Below are positions 16,460 through 25,367 of a DNA stretch of 63,000 bases, one piece after another (position 1 is the first letter of the stretch; each line of letters opens with the position of its first letter). The notes below the pieces were generated by a model that was not told the origin of the DNA, made no database searches, and saw nothing but the letters and a program-made list of their open reading frames with translations. The stretch comes from an uncultured Hungatella sp. (GTDB lineage Bacteria > Bacillota > Clostridia > Lachnospirales > Lachnospiraceae), in the NCBI GenBank assembly GCA_910586845.1, contig CAJUJV010000009.1, positions 9,572-72,571 on the forward strand. The letters are read 5' to 3'. The position numbers were made by a program, and so were the translations under genes.

Positions 16460-17635
16460 ATGAATAAAAAAGAAGTTGCGGAAATCCGCCGGCAGTACAC
16501 CCCGGAGCGCTGTACCATCTCCCGGATCTGCGGATGTTACATAGATGCTGAAAAAAATATCAAGACCGAGATGAAGGAGGCTTTTCTCTCCCTGCCCGAG
16601 GATGACGGGTTCAAGTACCTTTCGATTTTCAAAAAGACTCTCTCCGGCACCCTGGGCCGCAATCTGCTGAATCTCGATTTTCCTCTGGAGGCGGAGAAGG
16701 AAGGCGGTGCCCAGGAGTTTCTTCTGAGGCTGAGGGACAGCCAGCTGAAGGATGACGACCTGATCCAGGAATTCTACAACAAGATTATCGAGACTTTTGA
16801 TTACGGCGAAAATTATTATATTATCCTGATCCATGTGACTTATGACGTGCCGGGCAAGGCCGCGGATAACCTGGAGATGTACGATGCTTCCGACAATGTG
16901 TACAGCTACATTTTGTGCAGCATCTGCCCCGTCCATCTGTCCAAACCGGGGCTGGGGTACAATGCGGAGAAAAACTGTATCGAGAACAGGACTCAGGACT
17001 GGATCGTGGATCAGCCGGTCAAGGGATTTCTTTTCCCCTCTTTTAACGACCGGTACACGGATATCCACAGCATGCTCTACTATACCAAAAACCCGGCGGA
17101 GCTTCAGGAGGATTTTATCCAGCAGATGTTCGGCTGCAGCCGTATCCCCCTGGCCGCCGACAGTCAGAAGGAGACCTTTAACACTCTGATCTCGGATACT
17201 CTGGGGGAGGACTGTGATTATGACGTGATCAGGAACATTCACGAGAATCTCAATGCGCGTCTGGAGGAATACAAGGATGAGCCGGAGCCTCTGGAGCTGG
17301 GCAGGCAGGAAGTCCGCCGGCTCCTGGAGGACAGCGGAGTGCCTGATGAGAAGCTGGAGGAATTTGAACAGCATTATGACGAATGTGCCGGGGAGCAGAC
17401 GTCCTTTCTGGCTTCCAACATCGCCAGCACCAGGAAGTTTCATATCGAGACTCCCGATGTGACCATCCAGGTCCGGCCGGAATCCGCCGGTCTGGTGGAG
17501 ACCAGGTTTATCGACGGGAGGCAGTGTCTGGTCATCGCCGTCAGCGACCATGTGGAGGTCAACGGTGTGCCCGTCCGCAAGCTGTCTCAGGAGATGGAAA
17601 AGGCCGGTCTGACAGACCGGAAGGAGGAACCGTGA
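16460..17635 (+). CDS. DUF4317 family protein
   Basis: 391 residues, cytoplasmic, with no membrane segment or signal peptide. The N-terminus MNKKEVAEIRRQYTPERCTI and the internal CSICPVHLSKPGLGYNAEKN are characteristic of DUF4317, a family confined to Clostridia and relatives with no known activity. ATG 16460 follows AGGAGG. The stop overlaps the next start (TGATG), so the RsmH-like methyltransferase is translationally coupled. It is divergent from the TnpB-like gene with only about 110 nt between, an AT-rich shared promoter zone. Confidence 0.85.
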   Translation: MNKKEVAEIRRQYTPERCTISRICGCYIDAEKNIKTEMKEAFLSLPEDDGFKYLSIFKKTLSGTLGRNLLNLDFPLEAEKEGGAQEFLLRLRDSQLKDDDLIQEFYNKIIETFDYGENYYIILIHVTYDVPGKAADNLEMYDASDNVYSYILCSICPVHLSKPGLGYNAEKNCIENRTQDWIVDQPVKGFLFPSFNDRYTDIHSMLYYTKNPAELQEDFIQQMFGCSRIPLAADSQKETFNTLISDTLGEDCDYDVIRNIHENLNARLEEYKDEPEPLELGRQEVRRLLEDSGVPDEKLEEFEQHYDECAGEQTSFLASNIASTRKFHIETPDVTIQVRPESAGLVETRFIDGRQCLVIAVSDHVEVNGVPVRKLSQEMEKAGLTDRKEEP

Positions 17636-18684
17636 TGGAGGGAACGGAGCATAAAAGAAGGGTCCGGTACAGCGGGACTCATCCGAGACATTACAGTGAA
17701 AAGTATAAGGAACTCCAGCCGGAAAAGTATGGGGAGACCATAGAGAAAGTCATACGAAAAGGAGGCACCCCCGCGGGGATGCACATCTCCATCTGCGTCC
17801 GGGAGATCCTGGATTTCCTGGATATCCGGCCGGGACAGAAAGGGCTGGACGCCACCCTGGGCTACGGCGGTCATACGGAAGCCATGCTGGGACGCCTGGA
17901 TTCTAAGGGGCATATCTGGGGACTGGATGTAGACCCCATCGAGTCGGAGAAGACGCGAAAACGCCTGGAAGCTCTGGGGTACGGACCGGAGATTCTGACC
18001 GTCCGCCAGATGAATTTCGCCCGCATCGACGAGATCGCAGCCGAGGCCGGGCCTTTTGATTTCGTGCTGGCGGACCTGGGAGTGTCTTCTATGCAGATCG
18101 ACAATCCGGAGCGGGGATTTTCCTACAAATTTGACGGACCTCTGGACCTGCGCCTCAACCCGGAGAAAGGCGTCACCGCCGCTATGAGGCTGAGGGAAAT
18201 GTCACAGAAGGAACTGGAAGGGATGCTCACTGAAAACGCCGACGAGCCTTATGCCAGAGAGATCTCCCGGGCCGTGACATCGGCGCTGAGGAAGGGACAG
18301 CCTGTGGATACCACCGGCAGGCTCAGACAGGTGATTCAGGAGACCCTGGCCTTCCTCCCCGCCTCAGAGCAGAAAGAGGCCGTAAAAAAATCCTGCGCCA
18401 GGACATTTCAGGCTCTCAGGATCGATGTGAATCATGAATTCGAGGTTCTTTATGAATTTCTGGAAAAACTGCCCTATGCTTTGGCTCCAGGCGGCCGGGC
18501 GGCCATCCTCACTTTCCACTCGGGGGAGGACCGGCTGGTGAAGCAGTCTTTTAAGGAGTATAAAAAGGCAGGTCTGTACCGGGAAACGGCTCAGGATGTG
18601 ATCCGTCCCGGCGCTGAGGAGTGCGCCCGCAACAGCCGGGCCAGATCTGCCAAATTAAGATGGGCGATCCGAGCGGACCGTTGA
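17635..18684 (+). CDS. RsmH-like 16S rRNA m4C methyltransferase paralogue
   Basis: 349 residues with the SAM site DATLGYGGHTEAML, LGLDVD-type acidic strand (IWGLDVD), LADLGVSSMQ and TFHSGEDRLVK, the hallmarks of MraW/RsmH. It has an extra N-terminal arm of about 45 basic residues. It is not next to mraZ/ftsL/pbp but coupled to DUF4317, so it is probably the second, diverged RsmH copy found in some Lachnospiraceae. Its target may be C1402 or another site. ATG 17635 overlaps the previous stop by 1 nt behind AAGGAGG. The canonical rsmH should exist elsewhere. Confidence 0.85.
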   Translation: MEGTEHKRRVRYSGTHPRHYSEKYKELQPEKYGETIEKVIRKGGTPAGMHISICVREILDFLDIRPGQKGLDATLGYGGHTEAMLGRLDSKGHIWGLDVDPIESEKTRKRLEALGYGPEILTVRQMNFARIDEIAAEAGPFDFVLADLGVSSMQIDNPERGFSYKFDGPLDLRLNPEKGVTAAMRLREMSQKELEGMLTENADEPYAREISRAVTSALRKGQPVDTTGRLRQVIQETLAFLPASEQKEAVKKSCARTFQALRIDVNHEFEVLYEFLEKLPYALAPGGRAAILTFHSGEDRLVKQSFKEYKKAGLYRETAQDVIRPGAEECARNSRARSAKLRWAIRADR

Positions 18685-18706
18685 ATTCTGATCCCTTAAT
18701 TGCACA

Positions 18707-18752
18707 GGCAGATGTACGAACGCTGTAATCTCACAGAGTTCGCGCATCTGCC
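18707..18752. terminator. Long hairpin between convergent genes
   Basis: GGCAGATG/CATCTGCC (8 bp), then CGAAC/GTTCG (5 bp) and CTGT/ACAG over a 6-nt loop. There is no T-run. It probably ends or protects transcripts of the rsmH-like and MATE genes. The rest of 18753-18927 contains a minus-strand open frame (about 43 codons ending QNNGID, stop near 18798) with no start codon, likely a gene fragment. Confidence 0.5.
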
Positions 18753-18927
18753 CTCCCATAAATCCATATTCTCCTTGAGATGGAGAAAGACTAAAAGTTA
18801 GTCAATCCCATTATTCTGTTCCAAATCTTTCAGGCTTTCCAGAACCTCTCTCTGCCTCATCTGCAGAAGAAAATCTCCTACCACCTCTTTAAAGTCTTTC
18901 TCTTCCTCTGTCTTAGATTCTAAAAAA

Positions 18928-20322
18928 TCATTTTCTTACAGCCGCCGAAACACTTTCTCCCGTCTTCTCTCCCTCTCCCGCCAGCGCCCTGCACTTTTTA
19001 AACTGTCTGGGATATACATATCCGATGAGCACGATAGATACGGCCCATGCCGCCACGGTAGCATAGTAGATACCGCTGTACCCGATCAGCTTTGTAAGGC
19101 CTCCCGCGGTCAGGATCCTGACCACCAGCTGGAGCATGGCTGCGATGAGCGGAATCTTTACATTTCCCAGGGCCTGCACAGTCTGTCTCAGATAATACAT
19201 GGGGTACATAAGGAGAACTCCGAAACTGTACACATTCAGATACTCCACTCCGTACCGAATGGCTTCTCCTTCCACAAACAGGGACAGGATAGGCCGCCCT
19301 GCCAGTCTCAGGAAGACTCCCGTAGCTGCCGCCAGGAGAAGGGACACCACGAAGATCTGCCGGATGGCCTCTCTGATCCTCTCAAATTTCCTGGCTCCCA
19401 CGTTCTGGCTTACAAAGGAAGCGCAGGCGGATGCCAGGGCCACGGCCCCTGTCTCCACCAGAGTAAAGACCTTGCCTGACCCGCTTACTCCGGCCGCAAA
19501 TACGACACCGATACGGTTGACACAGGACTGTACATAAGTTCCTCCCGCGGCTATGACGAAGCTCTGAGCCATCATGGGAATACAGAGGCTGATATACTCT
19601 CTCTGAATCCCTGGATCGGGCCGGAGATATTTTTTCTTCATCTTCAGCACCGGGTAAGACTGAAGCCGGTACAGACATATAATGGCCGACAGGGCCTGGG
19701 ACATGATGGTGGCCGCCGCGGCTCCCCGGACTCCCATATGGAATCCTGCCACAAAGATGACGTCCATGACCACATTGACCACAGCCGACAACGCGATGGC
19801 CACAAAGGAGGTGTAGCTGTCCCCCACGGCCCTGAGGAGAGAGGCCACGATGTTATAGACCAGCAGAAACAGGGTTCCGCTGAAAATAATCCGCAGATAG
19901 GCCACTGCATCGTCGAAGATCTCTGCCGGCGTACCCTGCATCCGCAGGAAGGGCACGATGACCATCTGAGGCACCAGAACCATAAACGCCGCCAGCACCA
20001 TGGCGGCAAAATATACATTTCCAACTACCCGCCTCAGCTCTTCTTCGTTCCTGGCTCCGAATCTCACCGCCGCCGTCAGACAGGCTGCCTGCCCGAAATT
20101 GGTCAGCACGCTGATCTGAAACCAGCAGGGCCAGGAGCTTACTCCAACTGCCGCCAGTCCCTGATTGCCGCTGTAGATCCCCAGGATCATGATATCTGTC
20201 AGGGAAAACATCTGCTGGATCACGCTGGCCGCCACCAGAGGAAAGGCAAACCGCAGGATGATCTGCACGGAATTGCCTGTGGTCATGTCTACTGAATGGC
20301 CGTTTTGTTTTTTAAGATTCAA
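18928..20322 (-). CDS. MATE-family efflux transporter
   Basis: 464 residues, twelve predicted membrane segments in two similar halves. The family pattern at the N-terminus (FAFPLVAASVIQQMFSLTDI) places it in the DinF/NorM-like MATE group, which exports cationic drugs or metabolites using Na+ or H+ gradients. The start is TTG 20322, behind GGGGGAGG at 7-nt spacing. It stands alone between a convergent RsmH-like gene and the GH5 gene upstream on the same strand. Substrate not predictable. Confidence 0.93.
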   Translation of the reverse strand: MNLKKQNGHSVDMTTGNSVQIILRFAFPLVAASVIQQMFSLTDIMILGIYSGNQGLAAVGVSSWPCWFQISVLTNFGQAACLTAAVRFGARNEEELRRVVGNVYFAAMVLAAFMVLVPQMVIVPFLRMQGTPAEIFDDAVAYLRIIFSGTLFLLVYNIVASLLRAVGDSYTSFVAIALSAVVNVVMDVIFVAGFHMGVRGAAAATIMSQALSAIICLYRLQSYPVLKMKKKYLRPDPGIQREYISLCIPMMAQSFVIAAGGTYVQSCVNRIGVVFAAGVSGSGKVFTLVETGAVALASACASFVSQNVGARKFERIREAIRQIFVVSLLLAAATGVFLRLAGRPILSLFVEGEAIRYGVEYLNVYSFGVLLMYPMYYLRQTVQALGNVKIPLIAAMLQLVVRILTAGGLTKLIGYSGIYYATVAAWAVSIVLIGYVYPRQFKKCRALAGEGEKTGESVSAAVRK

Positions 20323-20441
20323 CCTGACACCTCCCCCATTTTACAAATTCTCAGTTCATTCTAACATCCGGCCCTGTCAGGAAGAACCGACAAATTTGAC
20401 TTGCTGGTGGAGATTATTGACTTCACGGGAAAACTTAAGCT

Positions 20442-21503
20442 CTAATCATGTTCTCCCCGCAGCTGCCTGCGGATCCACTGTCCCGACTCGCTCAGGTCCT
20501 CCTCTGTCCAGCGGCTCACCTTTGTACAGCCCGGCTTCAGCACACTGCTGGTCTCGTTTTTGTCTGCCAGGTTCCAGCAGATATAACTCAGGTTCCACTT
20601 CTTCGCCAGTTCCATCCATCTGGCAGCCTGTTCAAAGTTATTGGCCCCGCTGCCGGAGGCGTCGCACATGCCGAACTCGCTGATAAATACAGGGAGTCCT
20701 TTTTCCACACATTTCTCGCAGCGGTCCCGCAGCCAGTCCGTGTGAGTCGCCGCATAGAAATGAAGAGCGTACATGACATTGTCAAATTCCAGGGGACTGG
20801 CCAGAGCCTGATCAATGTCCTGGCTCCAGGTAGGAGTCCCTACGATGATCACCGCATCCGGGTCATGTTTCCTGATCACCGGGATCACTTCTCCCGCATA
20901 TGCCCGGATCCCTTCCCATGTGGCGCCGGAGTTGGGCTCGTTGCAGATCTCATAGATCACATTGTCATGATCCTTCCATTTTTCCGCCATCTCGTCGAAA
21001 AACGCCAGGGCCTCCCCTTTGTGGACATTGGGATCTCTGTCATTTAATACATGCCAGTCCACGATCACATACATCCCCAGATCCGTGGCATAGGAAACCC
21101 CGTTATTTACCAGATTCTTTAATTCTTCTTTATTTCCTCCGCTGCAGTATCCGTTATATTCGTCGGTATACAGGGCAAGGCGCACGCAGTTGGCTCCCCA
21201 GTCATCCCTGAGCGTCCGGAATGTTTCTTTATCCACATACCGGGGAAACCAGGACAGTCCGTGAGTGGACATGCCCTTCAGCTGAATCTTCTCTCCTTTT
21301 GCGTCCACCAGATCCGGGCCGTTTACCCGCAGAGCGCCGTGAGCTCCGACGGGCGTGGGCGCTTTGTCCTCTGCCGCCTGCACATGGGGCCCCGCCGCCT
21401 GCACGGTTCCCGGCATACAGAGCACAAGGGCGGTCAGGAGCGCCATGAATGCTGCCAGCCCTGTTTTTCTCAAAGCCTTTCTGTCCCTTTTCCTGTCTTT
21501 CAT
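20442..21503 (-). CDS. Secreted GH5 endoglucanase/mannanase-type hydrolase
   Basis: 353 residues from ATG 21503, behind GGAGGAG. The signal peptide is at 1-36 (TGLAAFMALLTALVLCM, cleavage after VQA). A single GH5 catalytic domain follows: GMSTHGLSWF start, acid/base E about 189 in EICNEPN, nucleophile E about 276 in VFISEFG. It resembles the GH5_2 cellulases. No carbohydrate-binding module or dockerin is present, so it is released or loosely held. Its products could feed the PTS operon at 0.6-5.3 kb. The start overlaps the stop of the zinc-ribbon gene. Confidence 0.92.
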   Translation of the reverse strand: MKDRKRDRKALRKTGLAAFMALLTALVLCMPGTVQAAGPHVQAAEDKAPTPVGAHGALRVNGPDLVDAKGEKIQLKGMSTHGLSWFPRYVDKETFRTLRDDWGANCVRLALYTDEYNGYCSGGNKEELKNLVNNGVSYATDLGMYVIVDWHVLNDRDPNVHKGEALAFFDEMAEKWKDHDNVIYEICNEPNSGATWEGIRAYAGEVIPVIRKHDPDAVIIVGTPTWSQDIDQALASPLEFDNVMYALHFYAATHTDWLRDRCEKCVEKGLPVFISEFGMCDASGSGANNFEQAARWMELAKKWNLSYICWNLADKNETSSVLKPGCTKVSRWTEEDLSESGQWIRRQLRGEHD

Positions 21504-21910
21504 CACTGCCTCTCCTCCAATCTGCCTCCGCATTTTGGGCAATAGCTGAAATCTTCTTCTGTCTCGTAGCCGCAGTTTCCGCAGCTTCGTCTCCTCTTCT
21601 GGCTTTCAGGCCGCCACTGTTCCCGCCGTCCTGCCTGCACCATGGTCAGATCCTCCTGCCGGATCTGCAGCTGTTCTCCTCTGACCAGTTTCCTGCCGGT
21701 CTCCGGATTCAGTTCATAGACGGTACCGCAGCATGACATTTTCACATAGTACCGCTTTCCCCAGCTGAACACGGGGATAAAAAACAGGCTCAGACACATA
21801 TAGGTCATGAAGACCTGATACCGTCCGTAGCCTCCGCAGCTGTCACAGATTACCAGCTGGCTGGCGGGCAGTTCTTTCTGCCCCTGATTGATCCCGCAAA
21901 TAAAAAACAT
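21503..21910 (-). CDS. Zinc-ribbon membrane-associated protein
   Basis: 135 residues. An N-terminal MFFICGINQGQKEL and a CDSCGG cysteine pair are followed by one hydrophobic stretch (TYMCLSLFFIPVFSWG), then a beta-rich middle with KMSCCGTVYELNPE, and a C-terminal zinc ribbon, CGNCGYETEEDFSYCPKCGG. This layout matches zinc_ribbon_15-type proteins of unknown function. Its stop overlaps the start of the GH5 gene (ATGA), so the two are co-translated, though a functional link is not evident. Confidence 0.8.
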   Translation of the reverse strand: MFFICGINQGQKELPASQLVICDSCGGYGRYQVFMTYMCLSLFFIPVFSWGKRYYVKMSCCGTVYELNPETGRKLVRGEQLQIRQEDLTMVQAGRREQWRPESQKRRRSCGNCGYETEEDFSYCPKCGGRLEERQ

Positions 21911-21979
21911 GCCTCTTCCTCTTTGTCTGTCTGTTTCACTGCCAAAAGGGGAGACGGCTCCAGCCCCCTCCCCAGTCTG

Positions 21980-22783
21980 TTAAATCCTGTTTTCCACCCA
22001 CTTCAGGGCGTCCCCGATGACTTCGTCCCTGCAGTACTCATTGAAGATCTCATGGAACAGATTGCCGTAGATCTTCATCTGTTTGTCTGTGCTCGCCGCA
22101 TGTTCAAAGAACTCAAAGGTGTCTTTCACGCTCACCAGCCCGTCTTTCTCTCCGTGAAGCATCAGCACAGGATAGGCGAAGTCTTTTTCTTTCTCTTTAA
22201 ACCAGTCCAGTCCGTCGCAGAGAGCGTAGCACAGTCCGGTGGTAAATGTATTGGTGTTATACGGGTCCTTACCATACCAGTCCACCACCTCGGCCACGGA
22301 ACACACGCCTCCTCCCAGTTCGTTGGGAAGCTTGGTGTGGGGATCCAGTCCTTTGGGAGCCCCTGTAATCAGGCCGGTGTTGTCATGGGTCAGGGCGCCG
22401 CTGGTGACGATGCCTTTCAGCCTCTTGTCAGGGTACTTTACGCCGTACAGCGACACGGTAAAGCCGCCCATACTGTGTCCCATGAGAAATACGGGGATAT
22501 CCGGGTTCTCGGCGATGGCCATGTCCACTACCACGTTGGTGTCATCCAGCAGCTCATTAAAGTCGCTGTAATATGTCCTCTCTCCCTCGGAGCGGCCATG
22601 ACCTCTGTGGTCAAACCGGTATGTACCGATGCCTGCCTTGTGGAACACTTCCGCCAGATAGTCATACCTGCCCTGATGCTCGCACAGTCCGTGTACGATC
22701 ACCATCACTGCCCTGGCCTGATCCGGCACCTCTTTGTTCAGATACAGTTTCATGCCGTCGAATGAAGAAATCATCTCTCCCAT
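21980..22783 (-). CDS. Alpha/beta hydrolase, monoacylglycerol lipase-like
   Basis: 267 residues, cytoplasmic. VIVHGLCEHQGRY gives the oxyanion region and FDHRGHGRSEG the strand-4 motif. GHSMGG holds the nucleophile Ser, LHGEKDGLV the Asp, and NLFHEIFNE the His. This set is typical of lysophospholipase/monoglyceride lipases (PldB/YtpA-like). ATG 22783 follows AAAGGAGG. A TATAAT box lies at 22836-22831 on the minus strand with a poor -35. It is monocistronic, 69 nt from the next gene. Confidence 0.9.
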   Translation of the reverse strand: MGEMISSFDGMKLYLNKEVPDQARAVMVIVHGLCEHQGRYDYLAEVFHKAGIGTYRFDHRGHGRSEGERTYYSDFNELLDDTNVVVDMAIAENPDIPVFLMGHSMGGFTVSLYGVKYPDKRLKGIVTSGALTHDNTGLITGAPKGLDPHTKLPNELGGGVCSVAEVVDWYGKDPYNTNTFTTGLCYALCDGLDWFKEKEKDFAYPVLMLHGEKDGLVSVKDTFEFFEHAASTDKQMKIYGNLFHEIFNEYCRDEVIGDALKWVENRI

Positions 22784-22956
22784 AGCGAAAACCTCCTTTA
22801 TGATTGGTTTGTTCCCCCTCTTATACTGATATTATACACTGTTTTCCGGGGATTTCATAGAGGGAAATTCTGATTTGAGGAAACATCGCTTTTAAAGGAT
22901 GAAAACATCAAAAGTAAAATAATGGATTTTGCAGCAAAGATGTTTCACATTGTATT

Positions 22957-23082
22957 GATCCAGAAACAAAAGCCGCCATGCAGGAAGCAAGAGATATTAT
23001 GAATGGTAATATTACCACAAAAAGCTATTCCTCTGCCCATGAATTGTTTGCAGAGCTTGACTCGAAAATGGACGGTGAATGA
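22957..23082 (+). pseudogene. DinJ/RelB-type antitoxin, C-terminal remnant
   Basis: The frame DPETKAAMQEARDIMNG continues to HELFAELDSKMDGE and stops at TGA 23080-23082, overlapping the toxin start (ATGATG). This is the DinJ C-terminal, toxin-wrapping part. The N-terminal ribbon-helix-helix half is missing and no start codon or ribosome site exists upstream, so autoregulation and toxin neutralisation are probably lost. Confidence 0.6.
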
Positions 23083-23399
23083 TGTTACAATTAAAAACAA
23101 CCGGACAATTTCGGAAAGATTACAAACGGGTAAAAAAGAGAGGGTATGATATGAATCTTCTGGAAGAAGTAATCCAAACAATTTTAGAAGAGAAGTTACT
23201 TGCGGAGAAGTATCGTGACCATCCCCTCTCAGGAAACTATACAGGATTTCGCGAATGTCATATTTTACCGGATTGGCTGCTGATTTATGCAATAAAGCAA
23301 GATACCCTCCGTGAACAAGGGAACACATTCCGACTTGTTCGGAAAGTAACTGGGTATTTCTACGGGTTCCAGGCGAAAGGCTCTTTCTCCACTTTATGA
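23079..23399 (+). pseudogene. YafQ-family mRNA interferase toxin, frameshifted
   Basis: The first 75 residues are a clear YafQ/RelE toxin: LKTTGQFRKDYKRVKKRGYD, HPLSGNYTGFRECHILPDW, LLIYAIK. After KQDTL the frame goes astray and runs to 23399. The expected ending GTHSDLFGK, with the catalytic His, is present in another frame and stops at TAA 23347-23349. One extra C in CCCTCC near 23310-23316 explains the shift. The toxin should therefore be inactive, consistent with its antitoxin having also decayed. The overrun overlaps the end of glgB by 6 nt. Confidence 0.7.
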
Positions 23400-25196
23400 C
23401 CCTTCCACTGCATAGCACCTTCCGGAAAACGGCGGCAGCGTCAGCTTCACCTCTCCTGCCGCCCCTGTTTTCAGGGTGATCTTTTTGTCCTGACCCATGG
23501 CGGCGCCGCCGTAGATATCCCGGTCCGTGTCCAGCAAAAGCGTCAGTCCCCGGGCACCGGGCACCTTCAGCTCGTAGTCTTTCTGTACCTGATCGGAGAA
23601 GTTAAACACTGCCGCGATCCTCTGTTTCTGTCCTCTTCTCTCAAATGCATAGATACACCGGGACTCCTGATGGCAGTCCAGCCACTGAAATCCGTCTCTG
23701 TCATAATCCTTCTGCCAGAAAGCCGGACTGGCTCCGTACAGCTCGTTCAGATCCTTCATGAAACGGTAAAATGCGTCGTGGCCGGGATATTTCAGGATAT
23801 CCCAGTCCTGCTGCCGCTTCTCATCCCATTCTCTCAGCTGGCCCAGTTCACCGCCCATAAAATTCAGTTTCTTTCCCGGGTGAGCATACATATACAGGTA
23901 CAGCGCTCTGGCCTGAGGGAATTTTCCTGCATAGTCTCCGTTCATCTTCTGAAGGATGGTGGCCTTTCCGTGGACGTTCTCGTCGTGGGACAGGGGAAGG
24001 AGATAGGCTTCTTCATAATAGTACTGCATGGAAAATGTCAGTTTATGGTATTTCTCCGTCCTCTCCCGGGGCGGGGCCTGAAAATAGGACAGGGTATCGT
24101 TCATCCAGCCCATATCCCATTTGTAGTCAAAGCCCAGTCCCCCCTGGTCTGCGGACCTTGTTATGTCGGGCCTGGCCGTGGAATCCTCGGCTATGAGCAC
24201 GGCCGAGGGATGGCGCTGCTTCAGCCCCCTGTTCATGTTCTGGAGAAACCGTACCGCCCCTTTGTTCTCCCCCCTGGCCGGGTCTCCCTGCCAGTAGATC
24301 ATGTTGCTGATGGCATCCATCCTGAGACCGTCGAAATGGAACTCGGTCAGCCAGTAGTCGGCTGCCGACTGAAGAAAGCTGCACACCTCTCCCCGGGAAT
24401 GCATGAAGTTGCAGCTTCCCCACTCGCTCTTTCCCACGTCCTGGTTGGGATATTCATAGAGTGCCGTGCCGTCGTATTTCCACAGGGCGTAGTCGTCTAC
24501 GGCGAAATGGACCGGCACAAAATCCATAATCACTCCGATGTCATGGGCATGACACATTTTTATGAAAGCCTTTAAGTCCTCCGGAGTCCCGTATCGGGAT
24601 GTAGGGCTGAAAAATCCCGTGATCTGATATCCCCAGGACTCGTCGCAGGGATGTTCTGCCAGGGGCAGAAGCTCCACATAGTTGTATCCTCTCTCCTTCA
24701 GGTAAGGGATCAGCCGTTCTCCCAGTTCCCTGTATGTATACCAGTCGTCGGACCTGTCAGAAGGCCGCCGCCAGGAACCGGCATGGATCTCATAGATATT
24801 CAGAGGCCTGTCCTTCCCCCCGGTCCTCTTTTTCATCCACTGGCTGTCTCCGAAATCAAATACTGCTTCATCCTGGATATAAGAAGCCGAGTGAGGCCGC
24901 AGTTCCATCCGAAATCCGTATGGATCGCACCGATCCCTGCAGCTGTTGTCCGCCCCGGTGATCCTGTACTTGTACATCTGTCCCGGCTTTGCCCCGCCGA
25001 CCCTGCATTCCCAGAAATTGCCGTCATGGATCCTGTTCATCCCGGTCCCATTCCAGCCGTTAAACTCCCCGATAACCTGGATCTGCCGGGCCCCCGGCGC
25101 AAAGGTGCGGAATACCGTCTGATCCCCCTCCCTGTGAGCTCCCAGATACCGGTAAGCCTGAAATTCCGTCCCTGTATAAAATCCATAAAAATCCAT
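23394..25196 (-). CDS. glgB: 1,4-alpha-glucan branching enzyme
   Basis: 600 residues: N-terminal CBM48 (FRTFAPGARQIQVIGEFNGW), GH13 barrel and C-terminal beta domain. Catalytic motifs are FDGLRMDAI (nucleophile), IAEDST (acid/base) and LSHDENVHGK. GlgB introduces alpha-1,6 branches into glycogen in the cytoplasm. It is somewhat shorter than the E. coli enzyme because the extra N-terminal domain is absent. ATG 25196 follows AAGGGGGA. It is not beside glgC/glgD, which are 26 kb away, and faces a TetR regulator divergently across repeats that could control both. Confidence 0.95.
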   Translation of the reverse strand: MDFYGFYTGTEFQAYRYLGAHREGDQTVFRTFAPGARQIQVIGEFNGWNGTGMNRIHDGNFWECRVGGAKPGQMYKYRITGADNSCRDRCDPYGFRMELRPHSASYIQDEAVFDFGDSQWMKKRTGGKDRPLNIYEIHAGSWRRPSDRSDDWYTYRELGERLIPYLKERGYNYVELLPLAEHPCDESWGYQITGFFSPTSRYGTPEDLKAFIKMCHAHDIGVIMDFVPVHFAVDDYALWKYDGTALYEYPNQDVGKSEWGSCNFMHSRGEVCSFLQSAADYWLTEFHFDGLRMDAISNMIYWQGDPARGENKGAVRFLQNMNRGLKQRHPSAVLIAEDSTARPDITRSADQGGLGFDYKWDMGWMNDTLSYFQAPPRERTEKYHKLTFSMQYYYEEAYLLPLSHDENVHGKATILQKMNGDYAGKFPQARALYLYMYAHPGKKLNFMGGELGQLREWDEKRQQDWDILKYPGHDAFYRFMKDLNELYGASPAFWQKDYDRDGFQWLDCHQESRCIYAFERRGQKQRIAAVFNFSDQVQKDYELKVPGARGLTLLLDTDRDIYGGAAMGQDKKITLKTGAAGEVKLTLPPFSGRCYAVEGS

Positions 25197-25253
25197 AATT
25201 TCCCCCTTATATCCTCCCGGCTCCTGTTTCTCCGGTTATTTTTCCTACTCCAG

Positions 25254-25282
25254 TTGTTTTTCCTACTGTAATGGATTATAAT
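25254..25282 (+). promoter_or_regulatory. Promoter of the TetR gene
   Basis: TTGTTT (25254-25259), 17 nt, TATAAT (25277-25282). RNA would start near 25289. Confidence 0.55.
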
Positions 25283-25289
25283 AAAAAAA

Positions 25290-25315
25290 GACTGCCTGGG
25301 CCACAGACAGTTTTT
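25290..25315 (+). promoter_or_regulatory. Promoter-proximal hairpin with T-run
   Basis: ACTG-c-CTG over GGCCA pairs with CAG-a-CAGT and is followed by TTTTT. It lies immediately after the predicted transcription start of the TetR gene. It may act as an attenuator, a 5' stabiliser, or a terminator of leftward transcripts. Confidence 0.4.
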
Positions 25316-25367
25316 CCTGCTGGTAGGTTAACCAACTATTTCATAAAATTGTCGGGAGAGTGTATTT

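Larger units (their letters stand above)
25232..25319. promoter_or_regulatory. Triplicated 18-bp direct repeats between glgB and the TetR gene
   Basis: CCGGTTATTTTTCCTACT (25232-25249) and CCAGTTGTTTTTCCTACT (25250-25267) are tandem copies, 16 of 18 identical. A third partial copy, CAGTTTTTCCTGCT, lies near 25305-25318. The second copy covers the -35 of the TetR promoter. They are good candidates for binding sites of the adjacent regulator. Confidence 0.5.

Noticed and set aside
22945..23418. Minus-strand 157-codon open frame
   Set aside because: It lies antisense to the recognisable DinJ/YafQ remnants and has no recognisable domains.
25290..25315. TetR-type palindromic operator
   Set aside because: The hairpin is followed by a T-run and looks like an RNA structure. 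The nearby direct repeats are better operator candidates.
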